NCBI GenBank assembly: GCA_017612555.1
Contig: JAGAFR010000053.1
Location: 62,001 to 126,000, forward strand
Direction: 5' to 3'
From: Lachnospiraceae bacterium
GTDB taxonomy: Bacteria; Bacillota; Clostridia; Lachnospirales; Lachnospiraceae
Length of the DNA: 64,000 bases
Program-made: the position numbers and the translations under genes
Shown here: piece after piece, positions 32,395-41,850 of the stretch
Position numbering within the stretch: position 1 is the stretch's first letter
Layout of the letters: each line of letters begins with the position of its first letter
The notes under the pieces: generated by a model
Databases searched by the model: none
What the model was told of the DNA's origin: nothing
The model's input: the letters and a program-made list of their open reading frames with translations, nothing else

Positions 32395-33795
32395 TTAATA
32401 TGCATTCTTGTTTATGAACCCGCGGAATATCGTAAGCAGCAGGATCTTGATATCGAATTCCAAAGTCCAGTTCTCGATATAGTAAAGATCATGTTCAATA
32501 CGCTGTTCTATCGAAGTATCGCCGCGAAGTCCGTTGATCTGCGCCCATCCCGTAAGTCCCGGACGAACCTGATGCTTGATCATATACCTTGGGATCTCCT
32601 CTTTGAACTTCTCAACAAACTGCGGTCTTTCCGGTCTCGGACCCACAAGCGACATCTGTCCCACCAGTATGTTAAACAGCTGCGGGAGTTCATCCAGGCT
32701 TGTCCTTCTGAGGAATTTCCCTATTCCGGTAACTCTCGGATCATCCTTTGTAGTCCATCCCTTTGCTTCCTCCGCCTCACTCTGTTCGATCATGGTCCTG
32801 AATTTGTACATCTGGAACGGTTTGTTGTGAAGGCCGACCCTCTCCTGCGCAAATATCACGGGGCCTTTGCTCGTGGCTTTTATGAGTATCGCCGATATGA
32901 TCATGATCGGCGAAGCAAGTATCAGTCCGACAGCGGATCCAACTATGTCCACAAGGCGTTTGACCACATTATTGATCGTATTATTGAGCGGTACGTATCG
33001 TATATTTATAACGGGAAGCCCCTGTATATCCTCGGTATAGGGCCGATCCGGTATGATCCCCGCATAGTCCGGGATAAACTTCGTATGGACCCCTGATTTT
33101 TCGCACAGATTCACTATCTCCTTAAGTCTTCCGTACTGTCCGAGCGGAAGGGTTATGGCTATCTCATCCAGCTTGTTCTCGGGAAGTATGAGCGGAAGGT
33201 TATCGATGGTACCGAGAACCTTGACTCCCTTATATTCCGTTCCTCTTTCGACGTTGTCATCAAGGATCCCGCGGACAACATAGCCCCACTGCGGGTTGAG
33301 CTGAAGCTTGTTGATATAGCTCTGCGCCGATCCCGAATATCCGATGAGAAGAACATACTTAAGATTGTACCCGTTCTTCCACCAGAACATCATAAGGGCT
33401 CTCATCATGTTTCTGACGGCTGTTTCTATACAGATGCAGACTCCCCAGAAGATGAATATCATCTGTCTGGAAAAATCAGGCTGGTTGATCAGATACAGCA
33501 CCATCATGAACAAAAGAGCTCCGACCGTATTTGCCTTTATAACATTTAAGAGTTCCCGTTTTCTTCCCGATGCACGCCTTGTATTATAAAGGTCCATCCT
33601 GGAGTACAGTATCAGATACCCGGGAACGAGTATATAAAGCGCCGTCATATATGTCTGCATCGGCAGACCTTCATCATAGAGTAAAAGCCCGCTCTCAAAC
33701 TTCAGAAAATATGCAAAAAGGTAACTTGCAGCGATCACAAACGCATCTATCACGAGCGTCAGACGATTGATAAGCCGCTGATTATCTTTGATCAT
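32395..33795 (-). CDS. Undecaprenyl-phosphate glycosyl-1-phosphate transferase (priming enzyme)
   Basis: The 466-residue protein has four or five N-terminal helices, a Rossmann-like middle domain (VLLIGYSGSAQSYINKL), a membrane re-entrant helix and the catalytic bacterial sugar transferase domain. That domain has FAQERVGLHNKPFQMYKFRT, RTSLDELPQLFNIL and VGPRPERP. It belongs to the WbaP/WcaJ-like polyisoprenyl-phosphate hexose-1-P transferases that start lipid-linked polysaccharide synthesis. It starts after AGGAAGAG. Confidence 0.92.
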   Translation of the reverse strand: MIKDNQRLINRLTLVIDAFVIAASYLFAYFLKFESGLLLYDEGLPMQTYMTALYILVPGYLILYSRMDLYNTRRASGRKRELLNVIKANTVGALLFMMVLYLINQPDFSRQMIFIFWGVCICIETAVRNMMRALMMFWWKNGYNLKYVLLIGYSGSAQSYINKLQLNPQWGYVVRGILDDNVERGTEYKGVKVLGTIDNLPLILPENKLDEIAITLPLGQYGRLKEIVNLCEKSGVHTKFIPDYAGIIPDRPYTEDIQGLPVINIRYVPLNNTINNVVKRLVDIVGSAVGLILASPIMIISAILIKATSKGPVIFAQERVGLHNKPFQMYKFRTMIEQSEAEEAKGWTTKDDPRVTGIGKFLRRTSLDELPQLFNILVGQMSLVGPRPERPQFVEKFKEEIPRYMIKHQVRPGLTGWAQINGLRGDTSIEQRIEHDLYYIENWTLEFDIKILLLTIFRGFINKNAY

Positions 33796-33825
33796 GATCT
33801 CTTCCTATCCGCTTTTATCACTTCA

Positions 33826-34776
33826 TCATCCGAATATCCGCCTGAACATATTGACCCACAGTTCAAGCTGGATACGACAATAGTTTCTTAAAAACCTGTG
33901 ATCATAAGGATACTTCCTGCCCGCAACGCACATCAGATATCCCCGTTTCATCCCGGACAGATACTCACGTCCGTATCCTTTAAGTATAAAAAACAATGCC
34001 TTCAACCCGAATCCTATCAGGAAAAAGGGCAGGTTGATCAGTATCTGAAGAGTGGGCATGTTCTTGTATATCACGTACCAGCTGTTCCTTGCGGCAAGCC
34101 TTACTTTGAAAGGATTGTATCTTGATCCCGTCGTTCCGCTTCCCGCGTGATACACGACCGCCTTCGGCGTGTATCGGTTTACATAACCCATGATCCTCGC
34201 ACGATACCCCACATCCACATCTTCAAGATATGAAAAGTGGAGCTCGTCAAAATAACCTATCTCCTCAAACAGATCTTTTCTGTATATCGCCGCTCCCGCA
34301 CAGGCGGAAAATATAACCGATTCCCTGTTATATCGCGAGAGGCTCCCGTCCTTACCAAGTGAAAAAGCCCATCCCAATGCACAGTACAGGTCTCCGGCGG
34401 AATCTATCCTGTCGGGATCGTTCATCTGTATCATCCGGGACGCAACGGAAAAAGTATCCGGATGAGCATCTATTGCCTTGTACAGTTCTTCAACAAAGTC
34501 CGGCTCGGGCTTTGTATCGTTATTAAGAAGTATCAGGTACTTTGTTTTTGTGGCCGCTATCCCTTCATTGACCGCACGGCAGAATCCGAAATTCGAATCC
34601 AGCTTTATGAGCTTGATATCCGGGTACCCGGACAGGATATCCAAAGATCCGTCGGTCGACGCATTGTCAACAACGATGATATCCGCGCTCATCGTCTGCT
34701 TCTCAAGGCTGTCAAGACACTCTCCCAAATACTGTATCCCGTTATAGTTCGGTATTATTACGGTTACTTCTCTCAT
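33826..34776 (-). CDS. GT2 family glycosyltransferase
   Basis: The 316-residue protein starts VTVIIPNYNGIQYLGECLDS and has the GT2 nucleotide-binding and metal motifs (LLNNDTKP) and the base region FSYLEDVDVGYRARIMG. A hydrophobic segment near residues 250-270 suggests membrane association. The type is common among rhamnosyl- and other hexosyl-transferases. It overlaps the upstream GT2 gene by four bases. Confidence 0.85.
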   Translation of the reverse strand: MREVTVIIPNYNGIQYLGECLDSLEKQTMSADIIVVDNASTDGSLDILSGYPDIKLIKLDSNFGFCRAVNEGIAATKTKYLILLNNDTKPEPDFVEELYKAIDAHPDTFSVASRMIQMNDPDRIDSAGDLYCALGWAFSLGKDGSLSRYNRESVIFSACAGAAIYRKDLFEEIGYFDELHFSYLEDVDVGYRARIMGYVNRYTPKAVVYHAGSGTTGSRYNPFKVRLAARNSWYVIYKNMPTLQILINLPFFLIGFGLKALFFILKGYGREYLSGMKRGYLMCVAGRKYPYDHRFLRNYCRIQLELWVNMFRRIFG

Positions 34777-36152
34777 ATCCTCTTTCTTTTGAACACCGCC
34801 TTTGGATCAAAGTAAACGAAGTACCCGTCCTTAAGCTTTATCTCGGGATCAAACCGCTCAACTGCCTCTTTACGGACCACCATACAGTCCGGTGAACACG
34901 AATCCACCAGCCGGTCCGTGCAGGCCCCATGCATATATCCCGAAAAATGACGGTTCAGCCCGGAAAACCTCGGTATTTTGCCTCCGTCACGATCGATATC
35001 ATAGCCCGCACTCTCTATACGTCCGTTCACGCCGATTATCTTACCGGTCACGATACCGACATAAGGAAGCTGCATTACGGACAGCATACGGTCGATGCAT
35101 TTATCGTCAAGAGCCTTAAGATCCGGGGAAATGCTGATCATAAACGATTCCCTGTCTTCGCATAAGCTCTCATACTCTATCTCAAAGAACCCCAGATGGG
35201 GCGAATCCGTTATCTTTGCGCTGATCCCGCATTTTTCAAGGTGATCTGCCACAGCGCTCTTTCCCGCTTCATACGCATACAGCTTGGACGAGGGATCCTC
35301 GGATGTCGATCCCGCGATGCTCCGCCAGTGGTATAACACCTTCGGAACATGGACGATCTCCTCTCTGTTAAGGTCCCTCGTGCATCTAAGCACAAGATCA
35401 TGGTCCTGAGCTCCGTCAAACCTCGGCCTGAAACCACCTACACTTCTTGCAAGATGCGTATCTATCACGAGAAGATGGCATATATAATTATTCGTACAAA
35501 GAAGGACAGGGTCAAAATCAGGCTTACGGTGGACGTCAAAATACTTTGTTCCGTCTTCACTGACCTTATCCTCATCGGTATATGCTACCATAACCTTCGC
35601 ACACGAATCCGATAAGCCTGCCCGTTCCCTTTCCTCTATGGCACTCATTATATCAAAAAGTGCCGTTTTTTCCAAAACATCGTCATGGTCAAGAAGCGCT
35701 ATATAATCACCGGAAGCCGCATCAAGTGCAACATTCGTGTTGGCTGAAATGCCTTTGTTGTCATCGATCCTTATATAACGAACCTTTTGATCGGAAAATG
35801 AATGCTTTTTCTGAAAGCTTTCAACTGTTCTGCGTCTTGATGAATCTATGCTCGCATCCGCGATGATAAGCTCCCAGTTTTCATATGACTGCTGCCCGAC
35901 CGATTCGAGCATGATCCTAAGAAGCCCTATGTTCGTCTCATAGACCGGAACCAGAATGCTGAACCGGCGCGGATCCTTGAACACATGCTCCCTTTGTGCC
36001 TGCAGAGACGCATCATCTGCGGTTTCCGGGACATATGATGCCTCTGTCCCATCCCGCTGAAGGCGCTCCAGTGCCTTATACAGCGTCTGTGAAAATCCGT
36101 TTCTTGAAAAATACGAAAACGCTCTTTTAATGTAGTGTCTTTTCGAACTCAC
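34773..36152 (-). CDS. GT2 glycosyltransferase with truncated second domain
   Basis: The first ~300 residues are a GT2 domain (FSILVPVYETNIGLLRIMLE, then GDYIALLDHDDVLE). This is the same subtype as the first domain of the 668-residue protein at 44816-46822. The remaining ~150 residues look like the C-terminal half of a second GT2 domain that has lost its nucleotide-binding half. The start is a GTG (36150-36152) with GGAGG six bases upstream. It overlaps the nucleotidyltransferase gene by 26 bases. Confidence 0.8.
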   Translation of the reverse strand: MSSKRHYIKRAFSYFSRNGFSQTLYKALERLQRDGTEASYVPETADDASLQAQREHVFKDPRRFSILVPVYETNIGLLRIMLESVGQQSYENWELIIADASIDSSRRRTVESFQKKHSFSDQKVRYIRIDDNKGISANTNVALDAASGDYIALLDHDDVLEKTALFDIMSAIEERERAGLSDSCAKVMVAYTDEDKVSEDGTKYFDVHRKPDFDPVLLCTNNYICHLLVIDTHLARSVGGFRPRFDGAQDHDLVLRCTRDLNREEIVHVPKVLYHWRSIAGSTSEDPSSKLYAYEAGKSAVADHLEKCGISAKITDSPHLGFFEIEYESLCEDRESFMISISPDLKALDDKCIDRMLSVMQLPYVGIVTGKIIGVNGRIESAGYDIDRDGGKIPRFSGLNRHFSGYMHGACTDRLVDSCSPDCMVVRKEAVERFDPEIKLKDGYFVYFDPKAVFKRKRI

Positions 36153-36855
36153 TCAGTTCCTCCGGTGTCCCCAGTACGTGGACGCTTCCAGGATCGACGA
36201 GGCATATCCTGACCTTCATCCCTTTCCGGATCATATGATTATAAAGGGGCGCCACGTATTTTTCGCCCTTCTCCAGGTTATCACTACCTTTGTAATACTC
36301 ACCGTACATCTGCTCATACAGGGCGCACGACGAAAAATAATACGCTCCGAGCGTACAATTGTCGGAGATACGCTTCTTTTCCCTCACCTCTGTGGCATCA
36401 CCGTCATCATTCACTAAAACAAAGCTCCAGTGATCACCGGGTGCATTGAAACAGGGGATAAATCCGTCACCTTGTATATCCTCGGATCTCATCCTGCCTG
36501 CCTCGACATATGTATCGATATTGTAGATCATGAGCGGCTCATCTTTTTTCCAGTATGGTGCTGCCAGCATTGCGGTCGTTGCCTGCCCGTCAGTCATATG
36601 ATCGATCTCGATCACATGGGCCCGTTCTGCGGCGTGCCCCGTTTTTTTCCATTCCTCCAATATGAAAGAAGAAGCATCATCCTCGGCCCTTACTATGAAA
36701 TAATAATCATTGTCATCACTGTAATACCCTTCCAGGCTTTCCATCGACCATGAGAACAGCGTCCTTCCTCCCGTGACGATCTCGTACTTGGGGACGGTAT
36801 ACCCCGCTTTTTTAAACCTTGTGCCGAGTCCGGCCATTGTGATCACTATTTGCAT
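36127..36855 (-). CDS. Sugar-phosphate nucleotidyltransferase-like protein
   Basis: The 242-residue protein begins MQIVITMAGLGTRFKKAGYT, a variant of the nucleotidyltransferase signature (GxGTR), with MIYNIDTYVEAG as the metal-binding region. Length fits a single catalytic domain without hexapeptide repeats. It should activate a phosphorylated small molecule as an NDP or CDP derivative. It directly follows genes for a HAD phosphatase and an APH-like kinase (overlap of ten bases), pointing to one short pathway that makes an activated substituent for the polysaccharide. Confidence 0.8.
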   Translation of the reverse strand: MQIVITMAGLGTRFKKAGYTVPKYEIVTGGRTLFSWSMESLEGYYSDDNDYYFIVRAEDDASSFILEEWKKTGHAAERAHVIEIDHMTDGQATTAMLAAPYWKKDEPLMIYNIDTYVEAGRMRSEDIQGDGFIPCFNAPGDHWSFVLVNDDGDATEVREKKRISDNCTLGAYYFSSCALYEQMYGEYYKGSDNLEKGEKYVAPLYNHMIRKGMKVRICLVDPGSVHVLGTPEELSEFEKTLH

Positions 36856-37238
36856 CTGTCTCTCCTTACGATCTCATCAAGCTCGGATACGCTCTTTGAG
36901 AGAAATTCACTCGGACGGACGGTCCTGTCATCGACATAGAAACCATGATGCCCGGGCCAGGGCTTTCCGTATATGATCTCGTCGTAAGGTATCTCCCATT
37001 TATCAAGCCAGTCCAGCAGAATACGTGCGGTATTTGCGTTGATCAGTCCGATATTACCGTTATAGGAGTTCATGTTCCTGCTGGTCAGAAGGACGATCCT
37101 GGCACCGCCTGCCTTGTACTCCCTGATCTTTTCCACCATCTCCTTATACGGAACGATGTCCTCATATCTCTCATCATCCTTTTTTATCGGGCAGAGCGTC
37201 CCGTCTACGTCAAACACAAATGTCAGATCCTCGTACAT
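36846..37238 (-). CDS. HAD-family phosphatase of polysaccharide locus
   Basis: The 130-residue protein starts MYEDLTFVFDVDGTLCP with the DxDGT catalytic motif. It has IVLLTSRNMN as motif II and HHGFYVDDRTVRPSEF as motif IV, typical of small capsule-associated HAD phosphatases. The ATG at 37236-37238 has GGAG upstream; a longer frame starting inside the neighbouring gene is rejected. It sits between the kinase-like and nucleotidyltransferase genes. Confidence 0.85.
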   Translation of the reverse strand: MYEDLTFVFDVDGTLCPIKKDDERYEDIVPYKEMVEKIREYKAGGARIVLLTSRNMNSYNGNIGLINANTARILLDWLDKWEIPYDEIIYGKPWPGHHGFYVDDRTVRPSEFLSKSVSELDEIVRRDRCK

Positions 37239-37239
37239 A

Positions 37240-38637
37240 TCATCTCTCCAGACTGTCAAGAATAGCGATGGCATTTAAGACAAACCCGAACACTTTCTTG
37301 GGCCTGTCCATATGAAGCGGCAGCATTGACAGAAAAAGCGAGGCTTCGTAGAGCCTGATCAGCCTGATATCGATACCTGCAGCCGACAGGCTCTCCCTGA
37401 ACATGTCCATGAACAGGCGGTTATCGGCATCAACCCTGACTCTTGCCTTCATATTCTCATCTACCGTTATCTCATAAAGATCGCTGTTAAAATAATCATA
37501 ATGCCCGCATATGGAATGCGAAAGCTTCGCATAGTCATAATACGGATCCATATACAGATCCTCCCGTGTCATGGCTCCTTTCGGATCTATCAGGACCACG
37601 AACGAATCCGGATTGGAATACAGAATATTGGAAAAACACAGATCTCCGTGACTTACCACTTTTACCGGATCGAACACGAGGGTTCCCCGGAGTCTCTCAT
37701 ACAGGTTCACATACCTTTTTACGATATCATCGATATCGCTGTAGTCGGTAAGGGAGGCTATAAGAGATGCCAGCCTGTCATATCCGTCTGCCTCCTTCAA
37801 CTGCCTGATCCTGTCATACACCTTGGAGACATACTGCCTCTTTGCCTGGGCTTCATACTCCATCTTAGTCACGGTCTCACTGCTCCTGTGACCAAGAAAA
37901 TAAAGAAGATGACGGAGTATATCCCTGAACTCATCGTAGGTGATCGACGAATGCACATATCTTATGGCCAGATCGGTCATATGATAACGCTGCATCACAT
38001 AGCTCGCAGATCCCTCATCCTCCCTGTAGTCAAAGGGGCGGACGAACCACTGCTTCATTTCATCGGGCAGGAGCTCGTAGAAAGAATACTCGGCCTTTAT
38101 CTTATCCTTCTTCGATGATGACTTGACCACGGTATACTCATCACCTGCCAGATTGTTAAAGAACCTTGCATCAAATCCCCCGGTAATGAAGGATCTGAAG
38201 TTCGACACATCGGACAGGTCCGTAAAAGCGTCGGTTACTATCTCCGTATATCTGTCGTAGTCCGAGGGTGTTGAACTGCGATAGGCTTCGGTGCTGCAAA
38301 AGATAACGCATGCTATTCTGTTTGCGTGTGTTATTTTATAATTCTCATGAGCATACCCAGCTTTGTATACAATCGTCTCCAGATCCTTTGTTTTAGCAAC
38401 TCCGAAGTCTGAGAAATATAAAATAACAGTTGTATCTTCAAGGTTTTCGACCCCTTTATCTCCGGCATCATAAAACCCCGATACCCCGGGAATACCAAGA
38501 AAGACATCCGCTATCCTGTCCCTCAGCGTACGCCTCTTGTATATGGTCTGTCCAAAGCTCTTATTGCCGGTGATGCCCGCTATGTCTTTACCGGGTCTTC
38601 TCGAATCATCATAAACTATGGCTACTTTTCTTATCAT
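37240..38637 (-). CDS. APH/choline-kinase-like phosphotransferase with extra N-terminal domain
   Basis: The 465-residue protein has an N-terminal ~140-residue region of unknown type. A kinase-fold domain follows with VVSHGDLCFSNILYSNPD (the HGDxxxxN catalytic loop) and FVVLIDPKGA (metal-binding Asp). It likely phosphorylates a small alcohol or sugar, feeding the nucleotidyltransferase two genes downstream. The N-terminal part (MIRKVAIVYDDSRRP) may be a separate catalytic or binding domain. It overlaps the upstream gene by four bases. Confidence 0.75.
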   Translation of the reverse strand: MIRKVAIVYDDSRRPGKDIAGITGNKSFGQTIYKRRTLRDRIADVFLGIPGVSGFYDAGDKGVENLEDTTVILYFSDFGVAKTKDLETIVYKAGYAHENYKITHANRIACVIFCSTEAYRSSTPSDYDRYTEIVTDAFTDLSDVSNFRSFITGGFDARFFNNLAGDEYTVVKSSSKKDKIKAEYSFYELLPDEMKQWFVRPFDYREDEGSASYVMQRYHMTDLAIRYVHSSITYDEFRDILRHLLYFLGHRSSETVTKMEYEAQAKRQYVSKVYDRIRQLKEADGYDRLASLIASLTDYSDIDDIVKRYVNLYERLRGTLVFDPVKVVSHGDLCFSNILYSNPDSFVVLIDPKGAMTREDLYMDPYYDYAKLSHSICGHYDYFNSDLYEITVDENMKARVRVDADNRLFMDMFRESLSAAGIDIRLIRLYEASLFLSMLPLHMDRPKKVFGFVLNAIAILDSLER

Positions 38638-39410
38638 TTCGCGATTTCCTTTACGGATCTGTTCTTATGCGCTATCACCAGATACCTTACGGTAAATATC
38701 AGGGTCAGGACCGCTATCACGGCGGCTGATGAGTATGTATACCATACTTTCATACTGTAATTCCTGCCCGATACTATCGATTCGATATATGCTCCGAAAT
38801 CAGCGACCGAAAATGCACTTCCGAGAAGCCTTGTGTATCCGGCGAGCACGGCCATCTCAAGTATCCAGGCCGCCAGGGAGAACAGGAACAATATGCCGTA
38901 ACGTCCTTTTACGAGATCCCTGACATATGTATACCATCCGTTCGCATGCTCAAGTGCCGAAAGCGCCATCATGGACCTCTTCGAATCCCTTGAGGTGATG
39001 ATGTACCTGTTCAGGAAAGTATACGAAGCCGGGAACACCATGTATGTTATGATGATCACCGCAACAAACGCCGCAAGCAGCATGGTCGGGACCGCAACCT
39101 GTCCCAGATACAGAAGCTGATACGGCAGAAGTATCAGGCACAGTGCGAGGGTGTCAAAAAAACGGTCTGTCAGTACCGAGAAAAATCCCGTCCTGAACCC
39201 TCCCGATACTCTCGAAAACACGAGCACCCTGTATACCTCCCCCAGCTTATAGGGGATCAGCAGGTTTACCAGCGTTGCTCGAAGATAAGCGGGAATAAAC
39301 CTGTCGAAAGAGACTTTCCTGTCCATCACGATAAGATAAAGTCTCATCATCTTAATAAAATGCACGCATATGAAGGCAATTAGTATTATCGCAGCGATCG
39401 CTATCTTCAT
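38634..39410 (-). CDS. Lysylphosphatidylglycerol synthase TM-region-like flippase-family protein
   Basis: The 258-residue protein has about seven hydrophobic segments and the family motif FIPAYLRATLVNLLIPYKLG followed by GEVYRVL. It corresponds to the UPF0104 membrane domain that in MprF moves lipids. Stand-alone copies are common beside polyprenyl-sugar synthases. Next to a dolichyl-phosphate-mannose-synthase-like gene it could move a lipid-linked sugar. It overlaps that gene by four bases. Confidence 0.78.
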   Translation of the reverse strand: MKIAIAAIILIAFICVHFIKMMRLYLIVMDRKVSFDRFIPAYLRATLVNLLIPYKLGEVYRVLVFSRVSGGFRTGFFSVLTDRFFDTLALCLILLPYQLLYLGQVAVPTMLLAAFVAVIIITYMVFPASYTFLNRYIITSRDSKRSMMALSALEHANGWYTYVRDLVKGRYGILFLFSLAAWILEMAVLAGYTRLLGSAFSVADFGAYIESIVSGRNYSMKVWYTYSSAAVIAVLTLIFTVRYLVIAHKNRSVKEIAK

Positions 39411-40189
39411 ACGGGGTCTGCCTCATACCTCTCTATTATCTTATCCCTGTACTCGGAGGTGATCACCGCCGGATCTTTTCTGTATTCATTCAGCATCTCC
39501 AGGACCTTAACGGCCTGATTGGCCATCTTGACATTTGATACCTGATCATCCTCTCTCCAGCTGATGGGGTAGAACTTGATATCGTGTCCGTAGAACTCCG
39601 ATGCCATGACCATCAGATAGTTGAACATAAGATCATCCCTGAACTTCTCATAAAAACGTGACCGGAGCATCTTTACACTGTACATGTTAAGCCCCGATCC
39701 CAGATCATATATCCTTCTTCCGAGAACATACGCGAACAGAAAATCATACACGATGTTTCCGGCAGTACGTATGGCCGAGTATCCCGTAAGCTTTGACCCG
39801 GGCATGAACCTTGCGCCGAGAATGCAGTCATGCTTGCGGTAGTACCTTTTTGCAAGGACCGGGATGAAGTCGGATATGCTTCCCTGATCATCTCCGTGAA
39901 GGACCATCACATAGTCATATCCGTGTTCTATCGCATAGTCAAATGCAACCTTATGCGATCCTCCCAGGCCATAGTTCTCCCTGTTACGAAGGAGAGTTAT
40001 GGGCATGTTAGCATGTGCATGCATGTAATCAAGAACAGCGGTTTCGGTACCGTCGGTACTACGGTTATTGACCACGATTATCTTGTTTATGAATGCCATT
40101 TCCGCCGGGCCCAGCTGATCCAGCACCCTCACTATCTGCTTCTCGCAATTATATGCCGGAATGAACAGCAGTATCTTCTCGTTTTGCAT
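39407..40189 (-). CDS. GT2 polyprenyl-phosphate sugar synthase-like glycosyltransferase
   Basis: The 260-residue protein starts KILLFIPAYNCEKQIVRVLD, has VMVLHGDDQGS (the DxD-type motif) and the FMPGSKLTGYSAIRTAGN region typical of dolichyl/undecaprenyl-phosphate mannose or glucose synthases, but without C-terminal membrane helices. The ATG at 40187-40189 lies six bases after GGAGG; the ATG two codons earlier abuts that site. It probably makes a lipid-phosphate sugar for the GtrA/GT87 side-chain proteins encoded nearby. Confidence 0.82.
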   Translation of the reverse strand: MQNEKILLFIPAYNCEKQIVRVLDQLGPAEMAFINKIIVVNNRSTDGTETAVLDYMHAHANMPITLLRNRENYGLGGSHKVAFDYAIEHGYDYVMVLHGDDQGSISDFIPVLAKRYYRKHDCILGARFMPGSKLTGYSAIRTAGNIVYDFLFAYVLGRRIYDLGSGLNMYSVKMLRSRFYEKFRDDLMFNYLMVMASEFYGHDIKFYPISWREDDQVSNVKMANQAVKVLEMLNEYRKDPAVITSEYRDKIIERYEADPV

Positions 40190-40216
40190 TTGCATCCTCC
40201 TTCCCGGAACATACGT

Positions 40217-41377
40217 TTAATATGCCTGGTTTATATCAAGGTCTGTAAGATCGATGTTTTTCTCAAGATCCTGCGAACCGGGTTCCACCCCGTCGGGGAT
40301 TATATCCTTTTGCTCACGATAGTCGTACACTATCATCTCTTCCTTATGCTCGGTATAATATGCCACCGCTCTTGCCGCATCGATCCCGACCATATTCAGT
40401 ACATGCTGATTGTAATGGTACTGATCCTTCATATACTCGGTGCTGACCTTAGTCAGGATGGTCGTTGCAACGCCGTAATACCCGCTCTCGGCACATATCC
40501 GCTTCTGCATGTTTATGATATCGTTAAAGATATCCTTGTAATCTATCGTTCTGCCCGGCATTATCATGAAAACCTTCTGCAGACCTCCGATGAACAAAGG
40601 TCTCATGATATCATCAAGTGCCGTTCTGTATACTTCCGGGTCGGTGCCTTCTATGGCATCCGATTCACCGTGCAGCCACAGGGCGTAATTATGCCCGATG
40701 GTGTATCCGTTTGATGACAGCCATGCTACGGTTGTATCAAATCTGTTCTTAACATCATTTATGACGCCCTCCGTCTTCCAGGTCGTCATATCGGTTGCTC
40801 CCATTGAAACGGAAACGGCGATCACGCGTCTTCCGCTCCTCCTGTGATACTCGTTGATAAATGCAGAAACAAGCGACCCTTTCTTGGCTCCCGGATATTC
40901 ATGAAGACCTGCCGGATCATTCTCATTTATCCCAAACGGTTCGGTTATCGGATACAGCTTTGTAGGGTCGGATACAGCCCTAAACTCCATTCCGGCCTCC
41001 TCGGGCACATATGGTGCAGAAGATGCATCCCCGCCAGCCCCGGACATATTGGACTGACCCATGAAGAATATCAGATCCACGTCCTTTAGTTCCGTCTGCT
41101 GCTCTTCTTCAGGCTCGGTCGTTATCGTAAGTCCGTCGGGATCCGGCGTGTTCACATCTCCTATGAATGTATCTCCCGGGCCGTCTCCCGGCTCTTCTTC
41201 CGTCTCTTCTTTTGTATCTGTGCTGTTTCCGGTTTCGGATGTGCCGGCTTCCACCGTGGTTTCCGGCTCCGATACCTCAGTCCCGGTCTTGCCCGATGTA
41301 CATCCGATGAGAGCTAAGACGCCCATCATGACCACCAGAACAAATACTATCGATCTTTTCACAGCTTCCCTCTTCAT
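40217..41377 (-). CDS. SGNH-type carbohydrate esterase lipoprotein (sialate O-acetylesterase-like)
   Basis: The protein has a lipoprotein signal with lipobox ALIGC (Cys at residue 26) and an acidic Thr/Glu-rich linker to about residue 95. A SASA/CE6-type domain follows: FFMGQSNMSGAGG with the nucleophile Ser, YALWLHGESDA, and DQYHYNQHVL with the catalytic Asp/His. It would remove acetyl groups from glycans outside the cell. Its place inside the locus suggests that the surface polysaccharide carries O-acetyl groups. It overlaps gtrA by four bases. Confidence 0.85.
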   Translation of the reverse strand: MKREAVKRSIVFVLVVMMGVLALIGCTSGKTGTEVSEPETTVEAGTSETGNSTDTKEETEEEPGDGPGDTFIGDVNTPDPDGLTITTEPEEEQQTELKDVDLIFFMGQSNMSGAGGDASSAPYVPEEAGMEFRAVSDPTKLYPITEPFGINENDPAGLHEYPGAKKGSLVSAFINEYHRRSGRRVIAVSVSMGATDMTTWKTEGVINDVKNRFDTTVAWLSSNGYTIGHNYALWLHGESDAIEGTDPEVYRTALDDIMRPLFIGGLQKVFMIMPGRTIDYKDIFNDIINMQKRICAESGYYGVATTILTKVSTEYMKDQYHYNQHVLNMVGIDAARAVAYYTEHKEEMIVYDYREQKDIIPDGVEPGSQDLEKNIDLTDLDINQAY

Positions 41378-41850
41378 CGTTTCTCAAGCGTCATCTTTCT
41401 TGAAATAAAGTTATATACCATAACCACACCGGTCGCTACCATCTTTACTCCCGCAGTAACATACGACGGATATTCCGTGACCAGCTGCGGTACAGTCTTA
41501 TCACATACGATCACCCCGAAATAGAGGATGAGCTCGTTGATACCAAGTCCTATAAGTGACAGAAATGCAAATATTGCAAACTCCTTCTTTCTGTCAAGGT
41601 CATCCCTTCTTTCAAACACAAATCTCATACTCATAAGATAATTGAATATAAGGGAAATGCAAAATCCGAACAGCCCGCCGACCGTAGCCGCCGTGGCCAC
41701 ATCCATTCCAAGCAGCCTGCAGACATATGATACGATCAAAGTGATGATAAAATCTATCACAAAGGACAGTCCTCCCACCACTCCGAACTTTAGGATCTGA
41801 GCTATCAGATCCTTTTTCTTTTCTTCTTTGGTCATTCCTTCAGAGTCCAT
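41374..41850 (-). CDS. gtrA: GtrA-family membrane protein
   Basis: The 158-residue protein has four transmembrane helices and the GtrA pattern (FGVVGGLSFVIDFIITLIVS then GFCISLIFNYLMSMRFVF). GtrA proteins are thought to move undecaprenyl-phosphate-linked sugars across the membrane for side-chain addition. AAGGA lies eight bases before the ATG. It is flanked by a GT87-like mannosyltransferase gene and, two genes on, a lipid-phosphate sugar synthase gene, a coherent set. Confidence 0.85.
   Translation of the reverse strand: MDSEGMTKEEKKKDLIAQILKFGVVGGLSFVIDFIITLIVSYVCRLLGMDVATAATVGGLFGFCISLIFNYLMSMRFVFERRDDLDRKKEFAIFAFLSLIGLGINELILYFGVIVCDKTVPQLVTEYPSYVTAGVKMVATGVVMVYNFISRKMTLEKR

Noticed and set aside
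39830..40714. Long plus-strand open frame (294 codons)
   Set aside because: It is antisense to two well-supported minus-strand genes, has no ribosome site and no recognisable domain.
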